Below, one piece after another: positions 27,863-36,757 of a stretch of 64,000 bases of DNA. The position numbers and the translations under genes are program-made. This DNA is from Mycolicibacterium sp. (lineage in GTDB: Bacteria; Actinomycetota; Actinomycetes; Mycobacteriales; Mycobacteriaceae). The stretch's first letter is position 1, and the number at the start of each line of letters is the position of its first letter. The stretch covers positions 21,897 to 85,896 of the forward strand of contig NZ_JAEMTA010000002.1 in assembly GCF_016462545.1 (NCBI RefSeq), written 5' to 3'. Below the pieces are notes generated by a model that worked only from the letters and a program-made list of their open reading frames with translations, did no database searches and was not told where the DNA came from.

Positions 27863-28277
27863 GTTCAACTCGGTCAAGGTCGGTGACGAGCTTCCCGAAC
27901 GCGTCATACCGCTGACCCGGATGGACCTGGTCAACTACGCCGGCGTGTCCGGTGACCTCAACCCGATCCACTGGGACGACGAGATCGCCAAGCAGGTGGG
28001 TCTCGACACCGCGATCGCCCACGGCATGCTGACCATGGGTCTGGGTGGCGGCTACGTGACCTCGTGGATCGGCGATCCGGCCGCGGTCACCGAGTACAAC
28101 GTGCGATTCACCGCCGTCGTGCCCGTGCCCAACGACGGCGTCGGCGCCGAGATCGTCTTCAACGGTCGCGTGAAATCCGTTGACCCCGAAACGAAGTCGA
28201 TCGTCATCGCGCTCTCGGCTACCACCGGTGGCAAGAAGATCTTCGGCCGTGCCACGGCGACCGCGAAGCTGGCATAG
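27849..28277 (+). CDS. hadB: (3R)-hydroxyacyl-ACP dehydratase catalytic subunit HadB
   Basis: 142 residues, a MaoC-like hot-dog protein. The catalytic pair Asp36 and His41 is in the segment GVSGDLNPIHWDD, and AIAHGMLTMGLGGGYVTSW forms the hot-dog helix. It is the shared active subunit of HadAB and HadBC, the reported targets of thiacetazone and isoxyl. ATG 27849 lies within the end of hadA, so the two are translationally coupled. Confidence 0.97.
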   Translation: MALREFNSVKVGDELPERVIPLTRMDLVNYAGVSGDLNPIHWDDEIAKQVGLDTAIAHGMLTMGLGGGYVTSWIGDPAAVTEYNVRFTAVVPVPNDGVGAEIVFNGRVKSVDPETKSIVIALSATTGGKKIFGRATATAKLA

Positions 28278-28279
28278 CG

Positions 28280-28789
28280 GTGCCACTCAAAGCAGACGTG
28301 CTGGGGATGGTCCACCACTATCCCGAGAGCTTCAAGATCGGTCGCGAACAGGTGCGGCAGTACGCCCGTGCGATCAAGGCCGACGACCCGGCGACGTTCG
28401 ACGAGGACGCGGCCGCCGAACTCGGCCACGACAACATCATCGCGTCGTTGACCTTCCCGTCGATCCTGGCGCTGCTCGTCCAGCAGGACTTCTTCCGCAA
28501 GGTCGACGTGGGGCTGACCACCATGCAGATCGTCCAGGTGGATCAGAAGTTCGTGTTCCACAAGCCCCTCGTCGTCGGCGAAACCCTGACGGCCTCGCTG
28601 GAGATCCAGTCGGTCGTCGAGCGGTTCGGCGCCGACATCGTGGTCACGCGCAGCGTGTGCACCAACGACCACGGTGAGGTGGTGCTCGAGGCCTTCACCA
28701 CGCTGATGGGCCACGAGGGGGACAACTCGATCCAGGTGCAGTGGGACGCGGAAACCGGCCAGGTCATGCGGACCGCGGCCAAGGATTAG
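28280..28789 (+). CDS. hadC: (3R)-hydroxyacyl-ACP dehydratase subunit HadC
   Basis: 169 residues from GTG 28280, two bases after the hadB stop. Parallel in build to HadA: MVHHYPESFKIGREQVRQYA, FDEDAAAELGHDNIIASLTF, QIVQVDQKFVFHKPL and VVLEAFTTLMGHEGD. It forms the HadBC enzyme for later elongation and oxygenated mycolates. Last gene before the tRNA-Trp. Confidence 0.96.
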   Translation: MPLKADVLGMVHHYPESFKIGREQVRQYARAIKADDPATFDEDAAAELGHDNIIASLTFPSILALLVQQDFFRKVDVGLTTMQIVQVDQKFVFHKPLVVGETLTASLEIQSVVERFGADIVVTRSVCTNDHGEVVLEAFTTLMGHEGDNSIQVQWDAETGQVMRTAAKD

Positions 28790-28931
28790 TAACTCGGATC
28801 GGGGCCGTTGTACACTCGGACTTCGGGGTTTTTCCCAATTAAGCGCGCTGTCCGTCGGTTGATGATCGGCCGATCGGAGAGCGCGTGAGTTGTGTAGGCC
28901 CCGGGTACGCCGGTTGGCCTGCCAACCGTCA

Positions 28932-29004
<73 letters not shown>

Positions 29005-29082
29005 CGCAACTGAATAGTCGAAGTGGACACTGGAGAAGGTGACCACCCGAGGAAGCACCATGATGAAGAGAAGGGGCATGCG

Positions 29083-29553
29083 GTGAGCGACGAGCGCGAC
29101 GGAACCGGCTCCCCAGCCGACGACGTCGACTCCGACGTCGACGACGTGGACTCCGTTCAGGACGACATCGACTCGGCTGGCGACGACATCGCCGTTGCGG
29201 GCACCCGCGGTCAGACTGCGGTCGCGACCCGGCCGCAGCGACCCACCGGCAAGCGCACGCGACGCGAGGCCACCGGCGACGCCGCGCCCGCGACCGAGAC
29301 GAGCTCCACCAAGAACGGTGACGGCAAGAAGCCGAAGACCGCCAAGAAGCCGGGCGAGTCCCGCAACCCGTTCCTGTACGTCTGGACCTTCCTGAAGCAG
29401 GTCGTCGCCGAGCTGCGCAAGGTGATCTGGCCCAACCGCAAGCAGATGGTCAGCTACACGACCGTCGTGCTGGTGTTCCTGGCGTTCATGGTGGCGCTGA
29501 TCGGCGGGGTCGACATCGGCCTGGCCAAACTCGTGACCCTGGTATTCGGCTGA
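29083..29553 (+). CDS. secE: Preprotein translocase subunit SecE
   Basis: 156 residues from GTG 29083 after AAGGGG. The start gives MSDERDG, as in mycobacterial SecE. A long acidic and basic N-terminal extension (about 90 residues) precedes the conserved core [20 protein letters not shown] and a single C-terminal transmembrane helix ([20 protein letters not shown]). It clamps the SecY channel. A longer in-frame start at 29023 is less likely. Confidence 0.95.
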   Translation: MSDERDGTGSPADDVDSDVDDVDSVQDDIDSAGDDIAVAGTRGQTAVATRPQRPTGKRTRREATGDAAPATETSSTKNGDGKKPKTAKKPGESRNPFLYVWTFLKQVVAELRKVIWPNRKQMVSYTTVVLVFLAFMVALIGGVDIGLAKLVTLVFG

Positions 29554-29593
29554 CCGAGCTCAGCCCGCCACCCGTGACGAGCGAAGAATTTAG

Positions 29594-30445
<852 letters not shown>

Positions 30446-30473
30446 AGAACAACAGGAACAGGAAGAACGAGTC

Positions 30474-30905
30474 ATGGCCCCCAAGAAGAAGAAGATCACC
30501 GGGCTGATCAAGCTGCAGGTCCAGGCGGGCGCAGCCAACCCCGCCCCGCCCATCGGCCCGGCGCTCGGCCAGCACGGCGTCAACATCATGGAGTTCTGCA
30601 AGGCGTACAACGATGCGACCGCCGACCAGCGCGGCAACGTCATCCCCGTGGAGATCACGGTCTACGAAGACCGCAGCTTCACGTTCGTCCTGAAGACCCC
30701 GCCTGCCGCCAAGCTGCTGCTGAAAGCTGCCGGCGTGCAGAAGGGCTCCGGAGAGCCGCACAAGACCAAGGTCGCCAAGGTGACCTGGGATCAGGTGCGC
30801 GAGATCGCGGAGCAGAAGAAGGAAGACCTCAACGCCAACGACATCGACGCCGCGGCGAAGATCATCGCAGGCACCGCCCGCTCCATGGGCATCACGGTCT
30901 CCTAA
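30474..30905 (+). CDS. rplK: 50S ribosomal protein L11
   Basis: 143 residues. The N-terminal domain carries [20 protein letters not shown] and the C-terminal RNA-binding domain [18 protein letters not shown] and GTARSMGI. It forms the GTPase-associated centre and the thiopeptide site with 23S rRNA. It follows nusG by 28 bases. Confidence 0.98.
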   Translation: MAPKKKKITGLIKLQVQAGAANPAPPIGPALGQHGVNIMEFCKAYNDATADQRGNVIPVEITVYEDRSFTFVLKTPPAAKLLLKAAGVQKGSGEPHKTKVAKVTWDQVREIAEQKKEDLNANDIDAAAKIIAGTARSMGITVS

Positions 30906-31013
30906 GCAGTACGGCTTCACCGTGGGAGGGCCCGCTTCGGCCCGCCGATGACCGCGTGCCCGAAAAGCAAGCGATCTGAGCACCACGACCCAACGAATAG
31001 TGATTGGAATCCA

Positions 31014-31721
31014 ATGAGCAAGAACAGCAAGGCATACCGCGAAGCGGCCGAGAAGATCGACCGCGACAACCTCTACACGCCGCTCGAGGCCGCGAAGCTG
31101 GCCAAGGAGACGTCCTCGAAGAAGCAGGACGCCACCGTCGAGGTCGCGATCCGCCTCGGTGTGGATCCCCGCAAGGCCGACCAGATGGTGCGCGGCACCG
31201 TCAACCTGCCCCACGGCACCGGCAAGACGGCCCGCGTCATCGTGTTCGCCGTCGGCGACAAGGCTGAGGACGCCATCGCCGCCGGAGCCGACGCCGTCGG
31301 CAGCGACGACCTGATCGAGAAGATCCAGGGCGGCTGGCTGGACTTCGACGCCGCGATCGCGACGCCGGATCAGATGGCCAAGGTCGGCAAGATCGCCCGC
31401 GTCCTCGGACCGCGTGGCCTGATGCCCAACCCGAAGACCGGCACCGTCACCCCCGACGTGACGAAGGCCGTCTCCGACATCAAGGGCGGCAAGATCAACT
31501 TCCGCGTCGACAAGCAGGCCAACCTGCACTTCGTCATCGGCAAGGCGTCGTTCGACGAGAAGTCGCTCGCCGAGAACTACGGCGCCGCGATCGACGAGAT
31601 CATGCGCGCCAAGCCGTCCTCGTCGAAGGGCCGCTACCTGAAGAAGGTCGTCGTCTCGACCACGACCGGCCCCGGCATCCAGGTGGATCCTGCCGTCACG
31701 CGCGGTTTCGCGGAGGCGTAA
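31014..31721 (+). CDS. rplA: 50S ribosomal protein L1
   Basis: 235 residues from ATG 31014, the normal length. Signature stretches are [50 protein letters not shown] and [17 protein letters not shown]. It binds the L1 stalk and may repress its own operon. It ends just before a strong terminator. In M. tuberculosis the next gene is mmaA4; here the synteny stops. Confidence 0.98.
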   Translation: MSKNSKAYREAAEKIDRDNLYTPLEAAKLAKETSSKKQDATVEVAIRLGVDPRKADQMVRGTVNLPHGTGKTARVIVFAVGDKAEDAIAAGADAVGSDDLIEKIQGGWLDFDAAIATPDQMAKVGKIARVLGPRGLMPNPKTGTVTPDVTKAVSDIKGGKINFRVDKQANLHFVIGKASFDEKSLAENYGAAIDEIMRAKPSSSKGRYLKKVVVSTTTGPGIQVDPAVTRGFAEA

Positions 31722-31736
31722 GCACTTTCGTACGCG

Positions 31737-31767
31737 AGCTCCCCGGCACCCACGGTGCCGGGGAGCT
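31737..31767. terminator. Strong hairpin terminator downstream of rplA
   Basis: AGCTCCCCGGCACC (31737-31750), loop CAC, then the exact reverse complement ending at 31767: a perfect 14-bp GC-rich stem followed by TTG and no long U run, as common in mycobacteria. It lies between convergent rplA and the phosphatase-family gene, so it can serve both. Confidence 0.88.
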
Positions 31768-31784
31768 TTGCATTGTGCAGCGGC

Positions 31785-32750
31785 TCAGCCGGTAGGCACC
31801 ATCACGGTCGCCAGAAGGGCGCGATGGTCGGAGCCCTTCACGGTCACGGTCCGCGTCGATGTGCCGATGGCGTTGCGGGTGAGGATGTGGTCGATGCCCA
31901 TGAACGACGGGATGCGCTCGTTGGCGGGATAGGTGAGCTCCCGGCCTACGCCCGCCTGCTTCGCCGAGTCGTCGTAGCCGTTGGTGAGGAGCTTGCGGAA
32001 CGGCTCCATGTCGATGGTGGAGTTGAAGTCGCCTGCGACGAGCACCGCCCCGGCGCCAGCCTTGTCGGCCAGGGCGGCAAGGGTGCCCGGGAGCTTGTCG
32101 AGGTCGCCGTTCCAGCCGTCGACGGCCTGCGGCCAGGGCGCGGCCAAGTGCAGGGAGACCACGGTGGGGTCGGGGGTTATGCCGTCGACGCGGATGCGGG
32201 CACTGACCATCGGCATGGAGAAGCCGGTGATGTGTTCTGTGTCAGTGATCGGGTAACGGCTGTATATGCCGGCGCCCATCGCTTTGGCCCGCGGCTCGAG
32301 CACCTCGTAGGGGAACGTCTTCTCGATCCCCGCGGCCGCCATTCTCTTGGCCGCCTCCGGCGTGAACTCCTGAACCATCAGGACGTCGGCCTCATCGGTG
32401 GCGATCGCGAGGATGGACTGCGGATCGGCTCGGCCGTACAACATGTTGATGGTCATCAGCCGGATCGGAACCGCGTTGGCGCTCGGCGGAGTCGCGACGT
32501 ACCAGGGCGATTGCAGCACGATCAGTGCCACTGACAAGCATGCGGCCGCCGCGGCCATGATCCACCGGTGTCCCCAGAGGAGCACCAGCAGCGCCAAGGG
32601 GCCGGCCGCGATCAGGTACGGCGCCGCGACCACGAGGTACAGCGTGCGATGCCCCGGGATTGGCACGTACCGGGCGACGAGGGCGGCCACTGCCAGAAGG
32701 ATGAGGCCCACGCCGAGAACGGTGCTGGTGAGAACGCGTGCGGTACTCAG
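31785..32750 (-). CDS. Endonuclease/exonuclease/phosphatase-family membrane protein (paralogue 1)
   Basis: About 321 residues. Three hydrophobic helices in the first 90 residues are followed by an EEP catalytic domain outside the membrane. Active-site strings: LMTINMLYG (Asn), MVQEFTPEA (Glu), VVSLHL, VAGDFNSTID (Asp/Asn) and GIDHILT plus GSDHRALLA (Asp-His). Substrates of such proteins include nucleic acids and phospholipid or polyprenyl phosphates; which applies here is unknown. The start is uncertain: AAGGAGG lies 4 bases before a CTG at 32750, and the paralogue at 33563 has the same arrangement. A GTG at 32804 with AGGA upstream is the alternative. Confidence 0.82.
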   Translation of the reverse strand: MSTARVLTSTVLGVGLILLAVAALVARYVPIPGHRTLYLVVAAPYLIAAGPLALLVLLWGHRWIMAAAAACLSVALIVLQSPWYVATPPSANAVPIRLMTINMLYGRADPQSILAIATDEADVLMVQEFTPEAAKRMAAAGIEKTFPYEVLEPRAKAMGAGIYSRYPITDTEHITGFSMPMVSARIRVDGITPDPTVVSLHLAAPWPQAVDGWNGDLDKLPGTLAALADKAGAGAVLVAGDFNSTIDMEPFRKLLTNGYDDSAKQAGVGRELTYPANERIPSFMGIDHILTRNAIGTSTRTVTVKGSDHRALLATVMVPTG

Positions 32751-32848
32751 AGCGCCTCCTTCGGCGATGGTGTCCCCATGAGTGCACCGACGGCGCGCTA
32801 GCACCAGTATTCCTGCGTCTGAGTCGAGCGGCGTTGCAGACTCGTTGC

Positions 32849-33496
32849 GTGACCCCGCGCAGCAGATGGATCGTGGCCGCTTCCGGCGTAATGTGCGCCG
32901 CGATGATTCACCTGCCGTCGGCCTCAGCCGAACCGCCCCCCGTGTCGCCGCAGGCACGCGCGGCGGGCCTGGTCGACGTGCGGACCGTCGTGCCGGACGC
33001 CATCATCGACCTCCGCTACGCGACGCCCAATAACTTCGTCGGAGAGCAGCTGTACCCGTCCGATGCGCGGTGTCTGGTGCACCAGTCATTGGCCGACGGG
33101 CTGGCTATCGCGGCGAAACAGATACGGGCGCACGGCAATACGTTGGTCTTCTGGGACTGCTATCGTCCGCACGACGTGCAGGTGCGAATGTTCGACGAGG
33201 TGCCGAACCCGAATTGGGTTGCGCGGCCGAGTGATTACGCGCGCAGCCATGAGGCGGGACGGTCGGTCGACGTGACGATCGCCGGCCTCGACATGGGCAC
33301 CGACTTTGACGACTTCACCCCCCGAAGTCTGGCCTATGCCACCGAGGGCGTGACAGCTTCACAGCAGGGCAACCGCGCGCTACTCCGCTCGGCCATGGAG
33401 GCCGGCGGGCTGACGGTGTACGCGGGGGAGTGGTGGCACTTCGACGGACCTGGCGCGAAGGATCCGCGGCCGATTCTGGACGTGCCAGTCAACTGA
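32849..33496 (+). CDS. Exported D-Ala-D-Ala dipeptidase, VanX/DdpX-like (M15D)
   Basis: 215 residues from GTG 32849. A signal peptide ends LPSASAEPPP (about residues 1-28). The M15 zinc-site motifs are present: YARSHEAGRSVDVTI for the SxHxxGxAxD type motif and GEWWHFDG for the catalytic Glu and third His. IIDLRYATPNNFVG and FWDCYRPHDVQVRMF are family-typical. Zinc dipeptidases of this group cleave D-Ala-D-Ala; being exported, it may act on released peptidoglycan peptides and not cause glycopeptide resistance. It is placed between two paralogous EEP genes. Confidence 0.88.
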   Translation: MTPRSRWIVAASGVMCAAMIHLPSASAEPPPVSPQARAAGLVDVRTVVPDAIIDLRYATPNNFVGEQLYPSDARCLVHQSLADGLAIAAKQIRAHGNTLVFWDCYRPHDVQVRMFDEVPNPNWVARPSDYARSHEAGRSVDVTIAGLDMGTDFDDFTPRSLAYATEGVTASQQGNRALLRSAMEAGGLTVYAGEWWHFDGPGAKDPRPILDVPVN

Positions 33497-33562
33497 TCGG
33501 GACTAGTGCGCCGAGGTCGACAATGGCCTGGATGAATGAAACCATTCGCCTTTCTTGGATGA

Positions 33563-34528
33563 TCAATCCATTGGAACGGCGATCGTTGCAAGCAACGCGC
33601 GATGGTCCGTTTCAGCTATACCGACTGTCGTCGTGGACACGGCTGTGGCGTTTCGGGTTAGGACGTGGTCGATGCCAAGCACTGGCGGATAAGGCTCGTT
33701 GGCAGGATAGGTGAAGTTCCGGCCGGAGCCTGCCTGCCATGCCGCGTCCTCGTAACCGTTGGTTAGTAACTGGCGGAAAGGCCGCATGTCGATGGTGGAA
33801 TTGAAGTCCCCTCCGACCAGGACCGCCCCTTCTCTGACTTGTGCTGCCGTTGCGGAAAGGGTGCTAGGAAACATCGCTAGGTCACTCTGCCAGCCGTCGA
33901 TTGCCCGTGGCCAGGGGGCATCGAGGTGCACCGAAAGCACTGACACGTTCGCTGTGACGTGAGGCACGCGGACGTGGGCCTCGACGAGCGCCAACTGGTA
34001 GCCCCCGATGCGGGTTGAGTCCACGATCGGATATCGGCTGTAAAGGCCGACTCCCGCGGAACCTGGCCGGGGATCGAGGGCCTGGTAGGGGAACGGCTTC
34101 TCGATGCCGGCGGCCGACAGCCTGCGCACGGCGTCAGGAGTCAATTCCTGTGTCAACAGGATGTCGGCGTTCTGCGTCGCGACGCGGGATACGGCACTTC
34201 CGGTGGCACGGCCGTACAACATGTTGATAGTCATCACGCGTACTTGGACCGAGGCAGGATTGGGATCTTCGCTGACGTACCAAGGCAATTGAATTGCGCC
34301 CAAAAGCACTGTGAGGAAGGCCGCGCATCCTGCTAGAACCCAGTGGCGTCCCCAAGTCAGCACGACGACCCCAACCGGTGCAGCGAGCATCAGGAATGGT
34401 GAGGCGATGACCACGTAGAGGATGAAGTGGTTATGGATCGGTGAGTAGCGAACGCCGACAGCGAGGGTTGCGACAAGAAGCATGAAAGCGCAGAGGCATC
34501 CGGTGATTATTCTGCGCTTGGCAGTCAG
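33563..34528 (-). CDS. Endonuclease/exonuclease/phosphatase-family membrane protein (paralogue 2)
   Basis: About 321 residues, clearly a paralogue of the gene at 31785 (shared AAGIEKPFPY-type, FNSTIDMRPFRQLLTNGYED-type and GIDHVLTRNA segments). N-terminal membrane helices (about 10-80) precede the EEP domain with VMTINMLYG, TQELTPDAV, VGGDFNSTID and ETDHRALLA. The reading frame opens at a TTG (34567). A GAAGGA site lies six bases before CTG 34528, exactly the spacing seen in the paralogue, so CTG is offered as the start. Substrate unknown. It faces the VanX-like gene tail to tail. Confidence 0.82.
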   Translation of the reverse strand: MTAKRRIITGCLCAFMLLVATLAVGVRYSPIHNHFILYVVIASPFLMLAAPVGVVVLTWGRHWVLAGCAAFLTVLLGAIQLPWYVSEDPNPASVQVRVMTINMLYGRATGSAVSRVATQNADILLTQELTPDAVRRLSAAGIEKPFPYQALDPRPGSAGVGLYSRYPIVDSTRIGGYQLALVEAHVRVPHVTANVSVLSVHLDAPWPRAIDGWQSDLAMFPSTLSATAAQVREGAVLVGGDFNSTIDMRPFRQLLTNGYEDAAWQAGSGRNFTYPANEPYPPVLGIDHVLTRNATAVSTTTVGIAETDHRALLATIAVPMD

Positions 34529-35418
34529 ATGCGTTCCTTCCGGCGGTTGGCCTACTTTGTACCGCAACGTGCGTCGCGCCGGGGATCATCGCCTCGGACG
34601 CGGCGGAAACACCTGAAGGTCCCGCCGCCAATCTTGTCGTGTGCGACGGGCTCCCGAAAACCGCGTTCTAGGCGGCCGAAGTCCGGAGGCGTCGGCCCGG
34701 GACCGCCCATAGAGACCTGTCGTCATGGCCGACGGCCCTTCGCACGGCTCGTTGAACGTTAGCCGACTTCGCCGCCATCCCACAGTTCACGTGTGCAGCA
34801 GCTGACCGTCCTAACGCAAGGCCGCTCGACCTCGCACTGAAGTGCGTACCAAAAGACGATTCTGGCAACCAGTCGCCACCGTTAGCTGATCGAAGATCCG
34901 ATTCTCAGGCTTGCGTCAGTCGAACTTTGCTCTACTGACAGCTTCACGAACATTGCCACCAACCTGCCGCTACCGGTGGCATCACCTGATAGTGGCTCGA
35001 AATGCGCTATGAACTGGGGTGATTGCGCGGACTGCAGCCGATTGGCAAAGAGTGAATCGGACCGGTTAATTGACGCAGACGTCGTTTGACATGGCAACCC
35101 TTCTTGGCTGAACAGGAGGTTGTCGGGAAACCCTAGGGTAATCCCCTATTTCGGAGGCACGTTCACAGCAATAGTATGAAGCTACCGCCGAAAGCGAGGG
35201 TGACCATCTCAAGTCTTGAGGGCTCGCTCGCTTCAGGGGGAAGTTTCGTGGTGTCGGGGGGCCGCCAGTCGGAAGTCTCCACGGCCGCGAGGCCGTTGGG
35301 GGGCGACTCCGTGCAGGGGAGGTGGCCGATGCAATAAGCGGTCGCAGTTAAAGCTGAACAACGCGTGCTGCCTAACGAACCTTCAGGTTCGTGACGCTCC
35401 ACGCAAGGGGGATGGGAA
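34529..35418. other. Long region without a convincing gene; structured leader of ugd
   Basis: About 890 bases without a convincing gene. The last 150 bases before ugd contain RNA-like structure. ACGGCC, loop GCGA (GNRA type), GGCCGT at 35281-35296 is enclosed by AGTCTCC (35274-35280) and a G-run ending GACT (35305-35308). ACGAACC, TTCA, GGTTCGT forms a 7-bp hairpin at 35375-35392. These could be a regulatory leader or riboswitch-like element, or part of a promoter region. No known riboswitch consensus was recognised. The 5' part (34529-35150) shows nothing I can name. Confidence 0.5.
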
Positions 35419-36717
35419 ATGCGTCTTGCCGTTTACGGCGCCGGATATCTAGGTGCTACTCATGCCGCGTGCATGGCTGCGCTTGGGCATGAGGTCATCG
35501 GGGTGGAGATCGATAGCAGCAAGCTGTCGAAATTGCGGGCTGGCGAACTTCCGTTCTTCGAACCCGAGTTGACAGACGAACTGCAGCGGCATCTCGCGAA
35601 CGGCCGCTTACGGTTCACTGAGTCATATGCGGAGACGGCAGACTGGGCCGACGCACATTTCATCTGCGTCGGCACGCCGCAGAAGAAGGGTGAGTTCGCT
35701 GCCGACATATCGCATGTCAATACGGTCGTGAAGACACTCGTCCCACTGTTGAACTGCGACGCGCTGATCATCGGAAAGTCGACCGTCCCGGTGGGGACGG
35801 CAGCTCAATTGGTCGATACGGCAAGAGATCTTGCAGCGAACTTCAAGGTCGAGATTTGTTGGAATCCTGAGTTTCTCCGCGAGGGGCACGCGGTAAAAGA
35901 CACGTTGCACCCCGATCGCCTCGTCGTAGGAATCGAGGCTCACGGTCGGGCGGAGCAGGTCATGCGGGAGATCTACAGTCGGCTCATCGACGATGGTGTC
36001 CCCTTCCTCGTAACCGATCTCGCGACGGCCGAGCTAGTGAAGGTATCTGCGAATGCCTTTCTCGCGACGAAGATCTCGTTCATCAACGCCATTGCCGACG
36101 TGTGCGAGGCGGCTGGCGCAGACGTTCAAGCCGTCGCTGACGCCATCGGGCACGATCCCCGGATAGGTCGCCAGTTCTTGAACGCTGGCTTGGGTTTTGG
36201 TGGCGGTTGCCTTCCCAAGGACATCCGCGCCTTCATGGCGCGGGCGGGTGAGCTGGGTGCTGGTAGCGCGCTGACGTTCCTCCGGGAGGTCGACGCGATC
36301 AACATGCGGCGACGTACACGGATGGTCGAGCTTGCCCGAGAAACAGTCAAGAGCTTCCCTGGAACCAGAGTTGCGATCCTCGGAGCGGCATTCAAACCGG
36401 AGTCTGACGACGTACGCGACTCACCGGCGCTCAATGTCGCCGGCCAGATACAACTCCAAGGCGCGGCAGTAACCGTCTACGACCCGCAGGCGATGGACAA
36501 CTCCCGCCGACTGTTTCCAACCCTTGACTACGCGACCTCGGCCTTGGAGGCGTGCCGAGGAGCCGACTTGGTCCTGGTACTTACCGAATGGGAAGAGTTC
36601 ACCGCTCTGACTCCTGAAGCCGTTGGGGCAGTCACGAAAAGTCGCAGCATCATCGACGGACGTCAATGTCTGGATCGAGCCTTGTGGGAACGGGCGGGCT
36701 GGTCATTTTTCCGATGA
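35419..36717 (+). CDS. ugd: UDP-glucose 6-dehydrogenase
   Basis: 432 residues; oxidises UDP-glucose twice to UDP-glucuronate. The NAD-binding motif is VYGAGYLGATHAACMAALGH, GKSTVPVGTA marks the nucleotide loop, and WNPEFLREGHAVKDTLHPDR is a family hallmark. The catalytic Cys is in GLGFGGGCLPKDIRAF. The C-terminal UDP-binding domain has LGAAFKPESDDVRDSPAL. ATG 35419 follows the site GGGGGATGGGAA. First gene of the exopolysaccharide locus; it should supply the acidic sugar. GC is lower than in the core block. Confidence 0.95.
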   Translation: MRLAVYGAGYLGATHAACMAALGHEVIGVEIDSSKLSKLRAGELPFFEPELTDELQRHLANGRLRFTESYAETADWADAHFICVGTPQKKGEFAADISHVNTVVKTLVPLLNCDALIIGKSTVPVGTAAQLVDTARDLAANFKVEICWNPEFLREGHAVKDTLHPDRLVVGIEAHGRAEQVMREIYSRLIDDGVPFLVTDLATAELVKVSANAFLATKISFINAIADVCEAAGADVQAVADAIGHDPRIGRQFLNAGLGFGGGCLPKDIRAFMARAGELGAGSALTFLREVDAINMRRRTRMVELARETVKSFPGTRVAILGAAFKPESDDVRDSPALNVAGQIQLQGAAVTVYDPQAMDNSRRLFPTLDYATSALEACRGADLVLVLTEWEEFTALTPEAVGAVTKSRSIIDGRQCLDRALWERAGWSFFR

Positions 36718-36757
36718 GGTTCAGGTCACTTGGTCTTAGTTCAATCGGGGGATAGAT

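Noticed and set aside
30920..30950. GGGCC..GGCCC hairpin between rplK and rplA as terminator or attenuator
   Set aside because: Stem is short and without a U run; rplK-rplA are normally co-transcribed.
35274..35392. Known riboswitch (c-di-GMP, c-di-AMP, cobalamin or SAM type) upstream of ugd
   Set aside because: The GNRA stem alone is not enough; conserved core sequences of these classes were not found. Kept only as an unnamed structured leader.
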